This document shows, piece after piece, positions 49,939 to 57,085 of a DNA stretch of 64,000 nucleotides. The stretch's first letter is position 1, and every line of letters starts with the position of its first letter. The notes below the pieces were generated by a model. That model was not told the DNA's origin and made no database searches. It worked only from the letters and a program-made list of their open reading frames with translations. Source of the DNA: Sphingomonas desiccabilis (lineage in GTDB: Bacteria; Pseudomonadota; Alphaproteobacteria; Sphingomonadales; Sphingomonadaceae); the NCBI RefSeq assembly GCF_004135605.1, contig NZ_SDPT01000001.1, positions 310,001 through 374,000 of the forward strand, given 5' to 3'. Both the position numbers and the translations under genes were made by a program.

Positions 49939-50626
49939 ACCGGCCGTGCCGCATCACTCGCGTCACTGACTCGGCCCGGCAAACGGCTGTATCGGTACCG
50001 TCTGACGTGCTCCCCAAAGCTCCTCCACTCATAAGTGGAGTCCGGGGTCGCCGGGATGCCCTGGCGGGTGGGGTTGCGCAACGCGCCTAGCAGCATCGGC
50101 GGGTATCAGCCCGCCCATACCGCTGCCATCCGCAACCGAGTCTGCCGAAACGTCCAGGGCAACCGGCTTGTGTGGCGCTGCCCTGGCCTTTTGACTTAAG
50201 GACGTCCTCTGAAAGGCGGCTCGGGTCCGCTCTTCCGGTTGTGAACTGCCTACCAGCCGGTCCTTCCGCGACATGCCAATTTCAACTCTTAGGCTCCCGC
50301 CAACATCTGCCCCAATGCTAGCCGACCACCGCAATCGTTATGGTCAAACGAGATGGCTGATATCCGCTTTCTGGCGTCCCTCGGCGAACTCGTGACGTCT
50401 GAGAGGGAGCGCCTAGCGGTCGTGCCTCCCCCGCTTGGTCGACCGCCTCTATGAGGTCGCGCGCGATCTCTCGATTGGCCTTGCGCGTCGCGTCTAGGCC
50501 TGGTGCAGTTCCGCGCATGCAGGTCGGGCAGTTTAGCAGCGGCTGGAAGGGTGAAGTCCTGAGTATTTCGCAGGCTAGCGACGGGGACAGATTGCTTCAA
50601 CTCCGCATTGATGCTTGAGGCGTGCA
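49939..50626. other. 688-base stretch without a supportable gene
   Basis: Only short, low-complexity frames rich in Arg/Pro/Ser are open, none with a start context. The tail of one minus-strand frame looks protein-like for about 30 residues, but is too short to call a remnant. It may hold the operon terminator and the promoter of the gene at 50627. Confidence 0.4.
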
Positions 50627-51718
50627 ATGGAAGTCTCAGTTCCCTCGCACTATGTCGTACGGCAACTCCTGCGCGACCAAAAGCGGCGCAAGGACGCTTA
50701 CCGAAGCTGGTTCGATAGGGCCTACGAGGATAGCTGGAAGAGCCGCCAGCCAATGCCCAAGCCTTCCGCGGCCAAACTGATAACGTTCGCCAAGAATTTT
50801 GTCGCCCAGTTCGAGGAGGCGAACGCTTTCAATCGGCGCGACACAGGTAGCATCGAACGGCTGCGGCTAAAGGCAGAGGCCGGCTTTAGTACCGATGCGC
50901 ACGTGCTGTGGCCGGTGACTTTCGGGCTAAACCGCCTGAACCCGGATCCTGTATACGCTGAGCAGGCGCTGATGCTTGTGAGAACCGGAGCCAAAATCAC
51001 CCGGAACAAAGTGTCGGTTTATGAAGCACCCCTCTGTTTTTGTTGGACCAAGCACGCCCTGGAACGCATCTGTGAGAGAACGTCCATCGGGAATAACCTT
51101 CTGCCGGTGCTTACTGCCCTGAGCAGTGAATCGATCCGGCGTCTTGCTCTTTTGTTGGGGCACGGCTTGCAGAAGCGGACTGTCGATCCTCTCAACCCAG
51201 GAATCACAGCATGGATGCCCTTCCTGGATGGCATGGCGGTATTTACACACCGGCTGGTAGCTGCACCTAATTACGCGCTGGACGTTGGATGGAAGTTCAG
51301 CTTCACCCGGCAGCGCTTTTCGCAGACTTACCTAAAGAAAGATCTTTTGTTGCCACGAACTGCGGATAGTTGCCGCGGCGACAATCAGCTTGTAGCTGCC
51401 GTGTGGTTCATGACCACCTTTGTAGGCCGCCATCAGCTGTCGTCAGATCAGTTGAAATACATTTCTGCGGTCAACCGTCTGATCAAGGCCGCGCCGCCTG
51501 CCCTCGTACAGGAGGCGTACGAGGCGTGGTTTGACCCGGACACAATCAACCAGCCTGGTGATGAGGAGGTGGTTTACCCTGATGGTGAAGCAGGAATAGC
51601 GCTTGCAGCAGCGGTGGACGCCTTGGGGAGACCTTTTTTCAAAGCTCTCGCAAGGGATCCGGTGGTCTACCTACTCGCCGACGGGACGACCTCGACTGCT
51701 CTTCGAGAGATGTCTTAG
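50627..51718 (+). CDS. Protein of unknown function (363 aa)
   Basis: The ATG at 50627 is preceded by a weak TTGAGG; an in-frame TTG at 50615 is an alternative. Composition is that of a real soluble protein, with a basic helical N-terminus (LLRDQKRRKDAYRSWFDRAYEDSW), a central CFCWTKHALERICERTSIG, and MPFLDGMAVFTHRLV. The HALERICER segment faintly recalls DUF4258-like toxins, but this is weak. GC is low for the genome. It stands alone between two gene-free stretches, right of the defence operon, and could be a further defence or cargo gene. Confidence 0.72.
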   Translation: MEVSVPSHYVVRQLLRDQKRRKDAYRSWFDRAYEDSWKSRQPMPKPSAAKLITFAKNFVAQFEEANAFNRRDTGSIERLRLKAEAGFSTDAHVLWPVTFGLNRLNPDPVYAEQALMLVRTGAKITRNKVSVYEAPLCFCWTKHALERICERTSIGNNLLPVLTALSSESIRRLALLLGHGLQKRTVDPLNPGITAWMPFLDGMAVFTHRLVAAPNYALDVGWKFSFTRQRFSQTYLKKDLLLPRTADSCRGDNQLVAAVWFMTTFVGRHQLSSDQLKYISAVNRLIKAAPPALVQEAYEAWFDPDTINQPGDEEVVYPDGEAGIALAAAVDALGRPFFKALARDPVVYLLADGTTSTALREMS

Positions 51719-52388
51719 AATTTAAGTTGCGATTAGCTGCTCAAGCAGCGTTGTAGATTTCGAATGGCCGCGCGCAAGAAGACCATCTTAGATTACTAGT
51801 TGTTGAGAGAAGCAGTGGCCTCATACGAACAGGTCTCGCGACCTGTCTATGCGGGGCGCTTAGCTGTCGTCCTCGCCCGTCTAATCAAGCGCATCTCGGA
51901 GTATCGCGCAGCCCCAAGGTTGGTTCCGAATGCATCTCCGAAGGTCGTTACGGATGCGGAACGAACGGTATCTTATCTGGAGGTGAGGAGAGAACCGATT
52001 GCATGCCTGCAAAGGCCTATTGCGATCCGGTCACCGGCCTTCCATGATCGCCGCGCCTCCCGTGAAAGCCGGGGGGCGGGGCGTGGAAACCCCGGTCCAG
52101 TGAACTCGGTCGCGAACGCTTGTTCGAGGCCGGGTGGCATGCGCGCATGTCCAGTCGGCTCCGGCCGATAAAGGCGCATGCGCCTGATCACTGACCAGGT
52201 TTCCAACATCCGGCTTCGGCCGCCGTCCCCGAGAGGTACATAGGGGCGGCACGAGGTTGAGCCGAAGGTCGCTCCGCAAGAGGGGCGACGACACCATGAC
52301 GACATCCACAGTCACGTCGGCGCGAGCGTTCGCCCGGCGCGATGTCGCGTGTCCGCTTTCCAACCAGCATCAACAGAGGGAACACCAC
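51719..52388. other. 670-base stretch without a supportable gene
   Basis: A frame at 51800-52171 starts with a plausible MLREAVASYEQVSRPVY but degenerates into Arg/Gly-rich sequence, so it may be a gene remnant. A 12-base palindrome GGCGCATGCGCC lies at 52173-52184 followed by TGATCA, a possible operator for the genes to the right. Nothing else is supported. Confidence 0.4.
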
Positions 52389-52961
52389 GTGATCGATCAG
52401 ACCACACTTAAAAGCATCGAAGACCTGCACCGGCTCAAGAATGAGGGGGTGATCACCGAGGAGGAGTTCGAGCGCTCCAAGGAGAAGCTGCTGTTCGGCA
52501 GCAAGCCCGCCAGCCAACCACGTCCAGCCGTTAATCCGTTCGGTGCGCCGCCCACTGCGCTGCCTGCGGTAGAAGATCACAAGGGCTGGATCATGCTCCC
52601 GCTCAAGCGATATGCCGAGTTCACCGGCCGATCGACGCGGCGGGAGTTCTGGATGTTCCAGCTCATTTACCTGGCGCTGTTTGTGGTCGGTTTCCTCGTC
52701 ATTGGCGGGAGCGTCGACGCCTATGGTGAGACGAGTGCGCTCGGCGGTTTCATGCTCGCCATGATCATGCTCGCCTTGCTCGGCCTCCTGGTGCCGCTGC
52801 TGGCTGTCGAGGTGCGGCGCTTCCACGACCAGGATCGGTCCGGCTGGTTCGTGCTCCTCAACCTCATCCCCTACGTCGGCGTCATCCTCGTTTACGGCAT
52901 GATGCTGGTCGACGGCACGCGCGGCGACAACCGCTTCGGGCCCGACCCCAGGTCCTCCTGA
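52389..52961 (+). CDS. SHOCT plus DUF805 membrane protein
   Basis: 190 residues from GTG at 52389 with GAGGGA 8 bases upstream. Residues 1-40 are a SHOCT helix pair (LKSIEDLHRLKNEGVITEEEFERSKEKLL); residues about 70-185 are DUF805 with FTGRSTRREFWMFQLIYLAL and VRRFHDQDRSGWFVLLNLIPYVG, four membrane helices. The fused form is widespread in Proteobacteria; function unknown. The frame is open further upstream, but that part lacks family character. Confidence 0.86.
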   Translation: MIDQTTLKSIEDLHRLKNEGVITEEEFERSKEKLLFGSKPASQPRPAVNPFGAPPTALPAVEDHKGWIMLPLKRYAEFTGRSTRREFWMFQLIYLALFVVGFLVIGGSVDAYGETSALGGFMLAMIMLALLGLLVPLLAVEVRRFHDQDRSGWFVLLNLIPYVGVILVYGMMLVDGTRGDNRFGPDPRSS

Positions 52962-52970
52962 GCATCGACC

Positions 52971-53005
52971 GAAGAAGCGCCCCGGAATGGACCGAGGCGC
53001 CTTTT
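52971..53005 (+). terminator. Terminator-like hairpin ahead of the 53030 start
   Basis: GCGCC (52977-52981) pairs with GGCGC (52996-53000); extra A-T pairs are possible with a bulged C, followed by TTTT (53002-53005). A GGAGA ribosome-binding site and the ATG at 53030 follow directly. Weaker than the two hairpins at 53357 and 53922 but in the same arrangement. Confidence 0.35.
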
Positions 53006-53029
53006 CTTTGTCACAGAGGAGAACATAGC

Positions 53030-53074
53030 ATGTACATGGCTGTCACAGTGACTCCGCTCCGGCGGCAAGGCTGA
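53030..53074 (+). CDS. Possible 14-residue leader peptide
   Basis: ATG at 53030 behind AGAGGAGA, encoding MYMAVTVTPLRRQG, stop at 53072-53074. The next gene starts 2 bases later at 53077. The ribosome-binding site before 53030 is better than the one before 53077, so the peptide may couple translation into the small membrane protein. Confidence 0.35.
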   Translation: MYMAVTVTPLRRQG

Positions 53075-53076
53075 CA

Positions 53077-53331
53077 ATGGCCCAGATCATCAGCATCCTG
53101 CTGCTTGCGGCAGTCGCGGTCGTCGCCCTCAAGGTTGCGCTCCTGCTGCTGCTGCTCGCGGGCTTGATCTTCCGGACCAGAGAGACGCTGGCCCTCATCA
53201 TCGTGCTCGGCGCACTTGCGCTCCTGCGTGAGTACCCAGTCGCCAGCATGGTTGTGGCGGGTGCGGCCACACTCCTGGCCTTCATGAAAGTTGGCGCCAA
53301 AAAAGACGCTACGAAGCTGCCGGACAGCTGA
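53077..53331 (+). CDS. Small membrane protein (84 aa)
   Basis: From ATG 53077: two or three hydrophobic helices (SILLLAAVAVVALKVALLLLL, TLALIIVLGALALL, ASMVVAGAATLLAFM) and a basic tail KVGAKKDATKLPDS. No family recognised. It is followed by a strong terminator at 53357-53392. Confidence 0.62.
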   Translation: MAQIISILLLAAVAVVALKVALLLLLLAGLIFRTRETLALIIVLGALALLREYPVASMVVAGAATLLAFMKVGAKKDATKLPDS

Positions 53332-53356
53332 CCACACTCAACAACCCATCACCCCC

Positions 53357-53392
53357 AAAGGGCGCCCGGACAACCTCCGCGGCGCCCTTTTT
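53357..53392 (+). terminator. Strong intrinsic terminator placed directly before the next gene's ribosome-binding site
   Basis: AAAGGGCGCC (53357-53366), 14-base loop, GGCGCCCTTT (53381-53390), T-run to 53392: a perfect 10-bp stem. GGAGAA begins at 53399 and the ATG at 53411, leaving no room for a promoter in between. Confidence 0.85.
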
Positions 53393-53410
53393 GCATTTGG
53401 AGAACATGCA

Positions 53411-53839
53411 ATGCTTATCATCGACAGCACAGCCGCGATGGCCAGTGCGCTGGACCAGCCGTTAGATGAACACCTGATGATGCTGCTGACCACTCGGCGC
53501 GATCAGCTGAATGGATCAGACGACCTTGGCGAGACAGCCCGCTTCCTGGTTGTGGAGCCGCGGGATAGCCTTGCCGAGGTGGAGGCGGCGATCGGTTTCC
53601 CGCTCGTCACCGACATCGCTGACGGCATCTGCCTGGACGATCCGGACACGGTGCCGTCCTGGGAGTGGGCCGAACACCACGAAGGCGGCTGGATCGAGTT
53701 GGCCTTCATCTTCTCGGACGACGGCGCGGCCGATGTGCTGCTCGTTAACGACAGGGAAGGGGGCGACCCCGACCTCATCGATCTGCTGCGTCATCATCTA
53801 GCACTCGATCACGAACAGACCGGCTCGCTCGTGCCCTGA
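53411..53839 (+). CDS. Unknown acidic protein A (142 aa), paralogue of the 53973 gene
   Basis: ATG 53411 with GGAGAA upstream. Acidic, soluble, mixed alpha/beta. Features shared with the 53973 protein: a Leu-rich N-terminal helix, FLVVEPRDSLAEVEAAIGFPL (ILIVQPGDTEADIVRHVGF in the partner), HHEGGWIELAF (QHDGGWFEM), and DREGGDPDLIDLLRHH (DAEGGLPSLLAMC). No known domain recognised. Lies in the mobile module with integrase and RepA-like ATPase. Confidence 0.75.
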   Translation: MLIIDSTAAMASALDQPLDEHLMMLLTTRRDQLNGSDDLGETARFLVVEPRDSLAEVEAAIGFPLVTDIADGICLDDPDTVPSWEWAEHHEGGWIELAFIFSDDGAADVLLVNDREGGDPDLIDLLRHHLALDHEQTGSLVP

Positions 53840-53921
53840 ACGTCCATATTCCGGCGGCTTCTGAAAGCCGAAAACGTCGGAAATCCTCGAAACCAGCATT
53901 GCCGCTCAGCGCGGCCCCGCA

Positions 53922-53954
53922 AGCGTCCAGGCACCAGCCGTGGGCGCTATTTTT
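53922..53954 (+). terminator. Terminator-like hairpin directly before the next ribosome-binding site
   Basis: AGCGTCCA (53922-53929) pairs with TGGGCGCT (53941-53948), one G-U pair, 11-base loop, then ATTTTT (53949-53954). GGAGA follows at 53961 and the ATG at 53973: the same layout as at 53357. Confidence 0.65.
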
Positions 53955-53972
53955 GTATCTGGAGACATCAAC

Positions 53973-54368
53973 ATGATCCACCTGCTCGATCGCGCCGGCA
54001 TGGAGCGCGCCCTCACGCTTTCCCTCGAACCGGACCTGCATGCGCTGCTGAAGGTCCACATCGATCACCTCACAGCTGGTGATCACGACCTGACCGACTG
54101 GACCGAAATCCTGATCGTCCAGCCTGGAGACACGGAAGCCGACATCGTGCGGCACGTTGGCTTCTCACCGCTGGTGGAGCCGATTGACGGTATCCGCTTT
54201 CCCGATCCCCAGTTCCAGCCGCACTGGGACTGGCTCGCTCAGCACGACGGCGGCTGGTTCGAAATGACCTGCACCTTCGGCAGCACATTCGCCTACGTGC
54301 TGCTCATACAAGATGCCGAAGGGGGCCTGCCGAGCTTACTCGCTATGTGCCGGCAGTACGTTGACTAA
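53973..54368 (+). CDS. Unknown acidic protein B (131 aa), paralogue of the 53411 gene
   Basis: ATG 53973 with GGAGA 8 bases upstream. Shares length, order of motifs and leader architecture with the 53411 protein; identity is modest, so the duplication is old. It keeps the central DWLAQHDGGWFEMTCTFGS core. Function unknown; could be an immunity or anti-restriction type protein by size and acidity, but this is speculation. Confidence 0.75.
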   Translation: MIHLLDRAGMERALTLSLEPDLHALLKVHIDHLTAGDHDLTDWTEILIVQPGDTEADIVRHVGFSPLVEPIDGIRFPDPQFQPHWDWLAQHDGGWFEMTCTFGSTFAYVLLIQDAEGGLPSLLAMCRQYVD

Positions 54369-54408
54369 CACTCATAGCCTGCTCACGAAAAAGCAGTGTT
54401 GTATTTTT
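54367..54408 (+). terminator. Terminator-like hairpin after the 53973 gene
   Basis: AACACT (54367-54372) pairs with AGTGTT (54395-54400), with a nested CTGCT/AGCAG stem, followed by ATTTTT ending at 54408. The trailing ATTTTTGTATC is identical to the sequence after the hairpin at 53922. The following 54409-54676 holds no gene that I can support. Confidence 0.55.
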
Positions 54409-54676
54409 GTATCAGGTATTGAGGGGTGGCGTGCCCCGATCTATCTGCGTTGGTGCTCGACACCGGCACCAATCAGCCGTCGAGAAGTCTCAGCCAAGTG
54501 GCACGAGGCGTCCGAATGAACCGGATGCCAATCGCCCGCTGAGCAGTCATCAGCACGAAAACGCATCGGGTTCGAGCCTTGCTATGTCGGCGAGGTCGGG
54601 CTCCTTCTCATGCCGGCAGACAACCGGCCCTGGGACATGTTTCTTGAGCCCGGGGGTTCTCCGCTCCCGGACCTGT

Positions 54677-54766
54677 GCCTTTGGACCATTGGTCCTCCGA
54701 TCCTGCCGCAGCGCGGCACCTCCCAAAACGTATCGGCATACGCCGATGAACACAGGATCGAAGAAA
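54677..54766 (+). promoter_or_regulatory. Structured leader 1, candidate cis-regulatory RNA
   Basis: Three successive hairpins: GGACC/GGTCC (54683-54687, 54691-54695), GCCGC/GCGGC (54705-54709, 54713-54717) and ATCGGC/GCCGAT (54732-54737, 54742-54747). The single-stranded CGATCCTG (54698-54705) is the exact reverse complement of CAGGATCG (54753-54760), which contains the ribosome-binding site. A second copy with changed stem bases but the same plan is at 55236-55322. Confidence 0.6.
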
Positions 54767-55138
54767 ATGAAGATTATTCCTCTTAACGAAGACACTTCGG
54801 CCTACGGCGAGATTGAATTCGCGTTCTTTCTACGCGCCGTGATGGTCGGCCGTGGCGACCGTACGATCTATGACGCGGGCATGCGGCGGGACGGCGGTGT
54901 GAAGGCACTCTATGGCGCCGTCATTGCCTGTCTCGACTACGGCATCAACGAGAAGACCGGTGTGATCTGTGCGGTTGCGCGAGCGACGCGCTGCCGGCGG
55001 TCAACGGTCGAGACGTTCCTCACGGCGCTGACCGGCTCCGACCCCGAACAGAGCCTGTTCCGCGAGGAGCAGGGCCTGCTGTGGGTGCATAATCGCCCGC
55101 TTTCGGCGCGAGCGCCTGAGTTTCTACTCGCTGCATAA
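54767..55138 (+). CDS. Unknown protein C1 (123 aa), carries the island's shared C-terminal segment
   Basis: ATG 54767 with AGGA 10 bases upstream. It aligns along its whole length with the 55323 protein: FLRAVMVGRGDRTIYDAGMR, AVIACLDYGI, RCRRSTVETFLTALTGSDP (TGSDP at 89-93) and a final LLWVH. The C-terminal part looks like a winged helix (RSTVETFLTALTG as recognition helix). A regulator or replication-accessory role is possible from context; no family recognised. Confidence 0.78.
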   Translation: MKIIPLNEDTSAYGEIEFAFFLRAVMVGRGDRTIYDAGMRRDGGVKALYGAVIACLDYGINEKTGVICAVARATRCRRSTVETFLTALTGSDPEQSLFREEQGLLWVHNRPLSARAPEFLLAA

Positions 55139-55235
55139 AGATCGCTTTCAGTAACGGAATTGAGGGCAGGGGGCTGTTGCCGATCCAGGTACAGCCCCCT
55201 CTTCCAGATCCACTCACACCCCTTCGAACCTGCTG

Positions 55236-55322
55236 CCTTTGGACCCATCGGTCCTCCGATCCTGCGCCCCGACGGGGCTTCAACCAAAGCCGACTGCGAT
55301 CGGCCGACAAAGGATCGACTAC
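55236..55322 (+). promoter_or_regulatory. Structured leader 2, second copy of the candidate cis-regulatory RNA
   Basis: Hairpins GGACC/GGTCC (55241-55245, 55250-55254), GCCCC/GGGGC (55266-55270, 55274-55278) and GCCGA/TCGGC (55289-55293, 55300-55304). CGATCC between stems 1 and 2 is complementary to GGATCG at the ribosome-binding site (from 55312). Stem 2 differs from leader 1 on both sides yet still pairs, which suggests selection on structure. Confidence 0.6.
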
Positions 55323-55694
55323 GTGAACTTCTTTAATCTCAATCCCCGCACCATCGCTCAGGGTGGTGCCGATTTCCGTAAGTATGCCCGCGCGATGATC
55401 TGCGGAACCTATGACGAAGCCGCCTATGACGAGGCGATGCAGCGCCGCGGTGGCATCGTTTCGCTGCCCGGGGCGATCATTGCCCTCATCGAGTTCGGTA
55501 TCCGTGATCCGGAGGGCGTCACCCACGGTGCGTCGCGTATCACCCGATGCAGCCGCGACACTGTGAAAGCCTTTCTGAAGGCGTTCACCGGCTCGGAGCC
55601 AAACCGGCATCTCTTCTTCCTGTCCGGCGGTTCCCTAACGGTGCACCGTGAAACCCGCCTCTACGACCTCCCCGAAACGATCTTCGCCGCGTGA
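55323..55694 (+). CDS. Unknown protein C2 (123 aa), paralogue of C1
   Basis: GTG 55323 with AAGGA upstream. Same length as C1 and colinear with it: YARAMICGTYDEAAYDEAMQRRGG, AIIALIEFGI, RCSRDTVKAFLKAFTGSEP (TGSEP at 89-93) and LTVH. The spacing of TGS(D/E)P is identical to C1, so C1 and C2 arose by tandem duplication together with their leaders. Function unknown. Confidence 0.78.
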   Translation: MNFFNLNPRTIAQGGADFRKYARAMICGTYDEAAYDEAMQRRGGIVSLPGAIIALIEFGIRDPEGVTHGASRITRCSRDTVKAFLKAFTGSEPNRHLFFLSGGSLTVHRETRLYDLPETIFAA

Positions 55695-55703
55695 CGCGGG
55701 ACC

Positions 55704-55728
55704 GCCCCCGGACACCGTTGCCGGGGGC
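55704..55728 (+). other. GC-rich hairpin ahead of the RepA-like gene
   Basis: GCCCCCGG (55704-55711) and CCGGGGGC (55721-55728), perfect 8-bp stem, 9-base loop, 21 bases before the ATG at 55750. No T-run follows, so a leader structure is more likely than a terminator. Confidence 0.5.
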
Positions 55729-55749
55729 ACCTTCGCTAGGGAAAAGCTG

Positions 55750-56823
55750 ATGACAACAATACACTCAACAACCTCGGACGGGGCGGCTCCATCCCCAGCG
55801 CCGCAGCCCTACACCTCACCGCTCCACCGCTATTCGCTGCTCGGAAAGGGCAACGAGTTGGCAGACGACGCGGTCGCCAAAACGCCGCTGCTGGGCGACG
55901 TCTGCCTGCGCGGCGACGTGACCCTCTGGGGTGCGCCGCCGAACTCGGGAAAGACGCTATTCGCCATCGGGCTGCTGGCGGACGCCGTCATGAACAGGGC
56001 GATCGAACCCGGTCATGTCTTCTACCTCAACATGGACGACAGCATGGCGGGGGTCGCCGAGAAGGTGACGATCCTCCAGGATTACGGCGTTCACGTGCTG
56101 GCGGAAGGCTACCTCGACTTCACCGCCTCGAAGGTCCAGCGGCTGCTGGAGTCGATGATTGCGGAAGGTAAGGCCCGCGACTCCTTCGTCATCGTCGACA
56201 CGCTCAAGAAGGTGGTCGACCCGATGCACAAGCAGCGGACGGTCGAGTTCATGAAGTTGGCCCGCCGTTTCGCGCTCGCCGGTGGGTCGCTCCTGCTGCT
56301 GGCGCACACCAACAAGCAGCGCGGCGGCGACGGCAAACTGGTGCTGGCAGGCGTCGCCGACCTGCAAGACGATTGCGACACCGCCTACCTGCTCGATCGC
56401 CGGGTCAGCAAAGACGTTCAGCAGGTTGTGTTCGAAAACGTCAAGCGTCGGGGCGGCGGCGCGGCCACGTCCGTCTATACCTGCTCGACCGACCCGAACA
56501 TCGGATACGTGGACCGGCTCCTGTCGGTGCGCTTCGCCGGTTCCGATCCGGAGTATGACGACACGCCACCGGACTCGAAAGTTGACGACGCCAGCATCAT
56601 CCAGGCCATCGAGATGACGATCCGGCATGGCACCGTGAAAAAGATGGCTGTTATCGACGTAGTACGGCGGGCAACCAAGGCCAGCCGCCGGGTCGTCAAG
56701 GACGTGCTGGACCGGCACACCGGTTCGGACCCGGGCGTCCACCTCTGGGACTACACCGTACAGGCGGCGGGCGCCAACGTGTACCGGCTGCACCCTGGCC
56801 TCGCAGACTCCGCCGCCGAGTAG
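55750..56823 (+). CDS. RepA-like AAA ATPase (hexameric helicase family) with the shared C-terminal segment
   Basis: 357 residues from ATG 55750 (AGGGAAAAG upstream). RecA-fold ATPase: DVTLWGAPPNSGKTLFAIGL with Walker A GAPPNSGKT, FYLNMDDSMAGVAEK, Walker B FVIVDTLKKV and LLLLAHTNKQRG; this resembles RSF1010 RepA-type plasmid helicases and AAA_25 proteins. The C-terminal 80 residues (IIQAIEMTIRHGTVKK to TGSDPGVHLW, TGSDP at 324-328) align with C1 and C2. It may drive replication of the excised element or act as a regulator. The integrase gene follows. Confidence 0.86.
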   Translation: MTTIHSTTSDGAAPSPAPQPYTSPLHRYSLLGKGNELADDAVAKTPLLGDVCLRGDVTLWGAPPNSGKTLFAIGLLADAVMNRAIEPGHVFYLNMDDSMAGVAEKVTILQDYGVHVLAEGYLDFTASKVQRLLESMIAEGKARDSFVIVDTLKKVVDPMHKQRTVEFMKLARRFALAGGSLLLLAHTNKQRGGDGKLVLAGVADLQDDCDTAYLLDRRVSKDVQQVVFENVKRRGGGAATSVYTCSTDPNIGYVDRLLSVRFAGSDPEYDDTPPDSKVDDASIIQAIEMTIRHGTVKKMAVIDVVRRATKASRRVVKDVLDRHTGSDPGVHLWDYTVQAAGANVYRLHPGLADSAAE

Positions 56824-56836
56824 CGTCGCCAGAATA

Positions 56837-56896
56837 CCAGTTTGCCAGTTTGCCGGTGCGCGGATGCGGTGGGCGCCCGGAAAGCTGGCAAACTGG
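56837..56896. repeat. 12-bp inverted repeat between the RepA-like and integrase genes
   Basis: CCAGTTTGCCAG (56837-56848) and CTGGCAAACTGG (56885-56896) are perfect inverse copies 36 bases apart; the left arm is also part of a tandem CCAGTTTG repeat and a further GAACTGG follows. Candidate binding site for RepA, for an excisionase, or part of an origin. The rest of 56897-57085 holds no gene. Confidence 0.65.
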
Positions 56897-57085
56897 AGAA
56901 CTGGTTCGCTGGGGCGCCTCATTCTCAACCTGCCTCGGCGACTCCCCACCACAAAGTACCCGATTTCGGGGCCCTGGAGCCCCGCAGGGCGCTGAGCCGG
57001 CCCTTCGCCTGCCGTCACCCCACGCGGCCGGGCGCGCTTCCCTGCGCCTCCAATCTCCAACTCACTTAAACAAAGGAACGTGCCT

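Noticed and set aside
54407..54766. N-terminal extension of protein C1
   Set aside because: The frame is open, but the sequence there forms the structured leader and has no counterpart in C2; the ATG at 54767 matches the C2 start.
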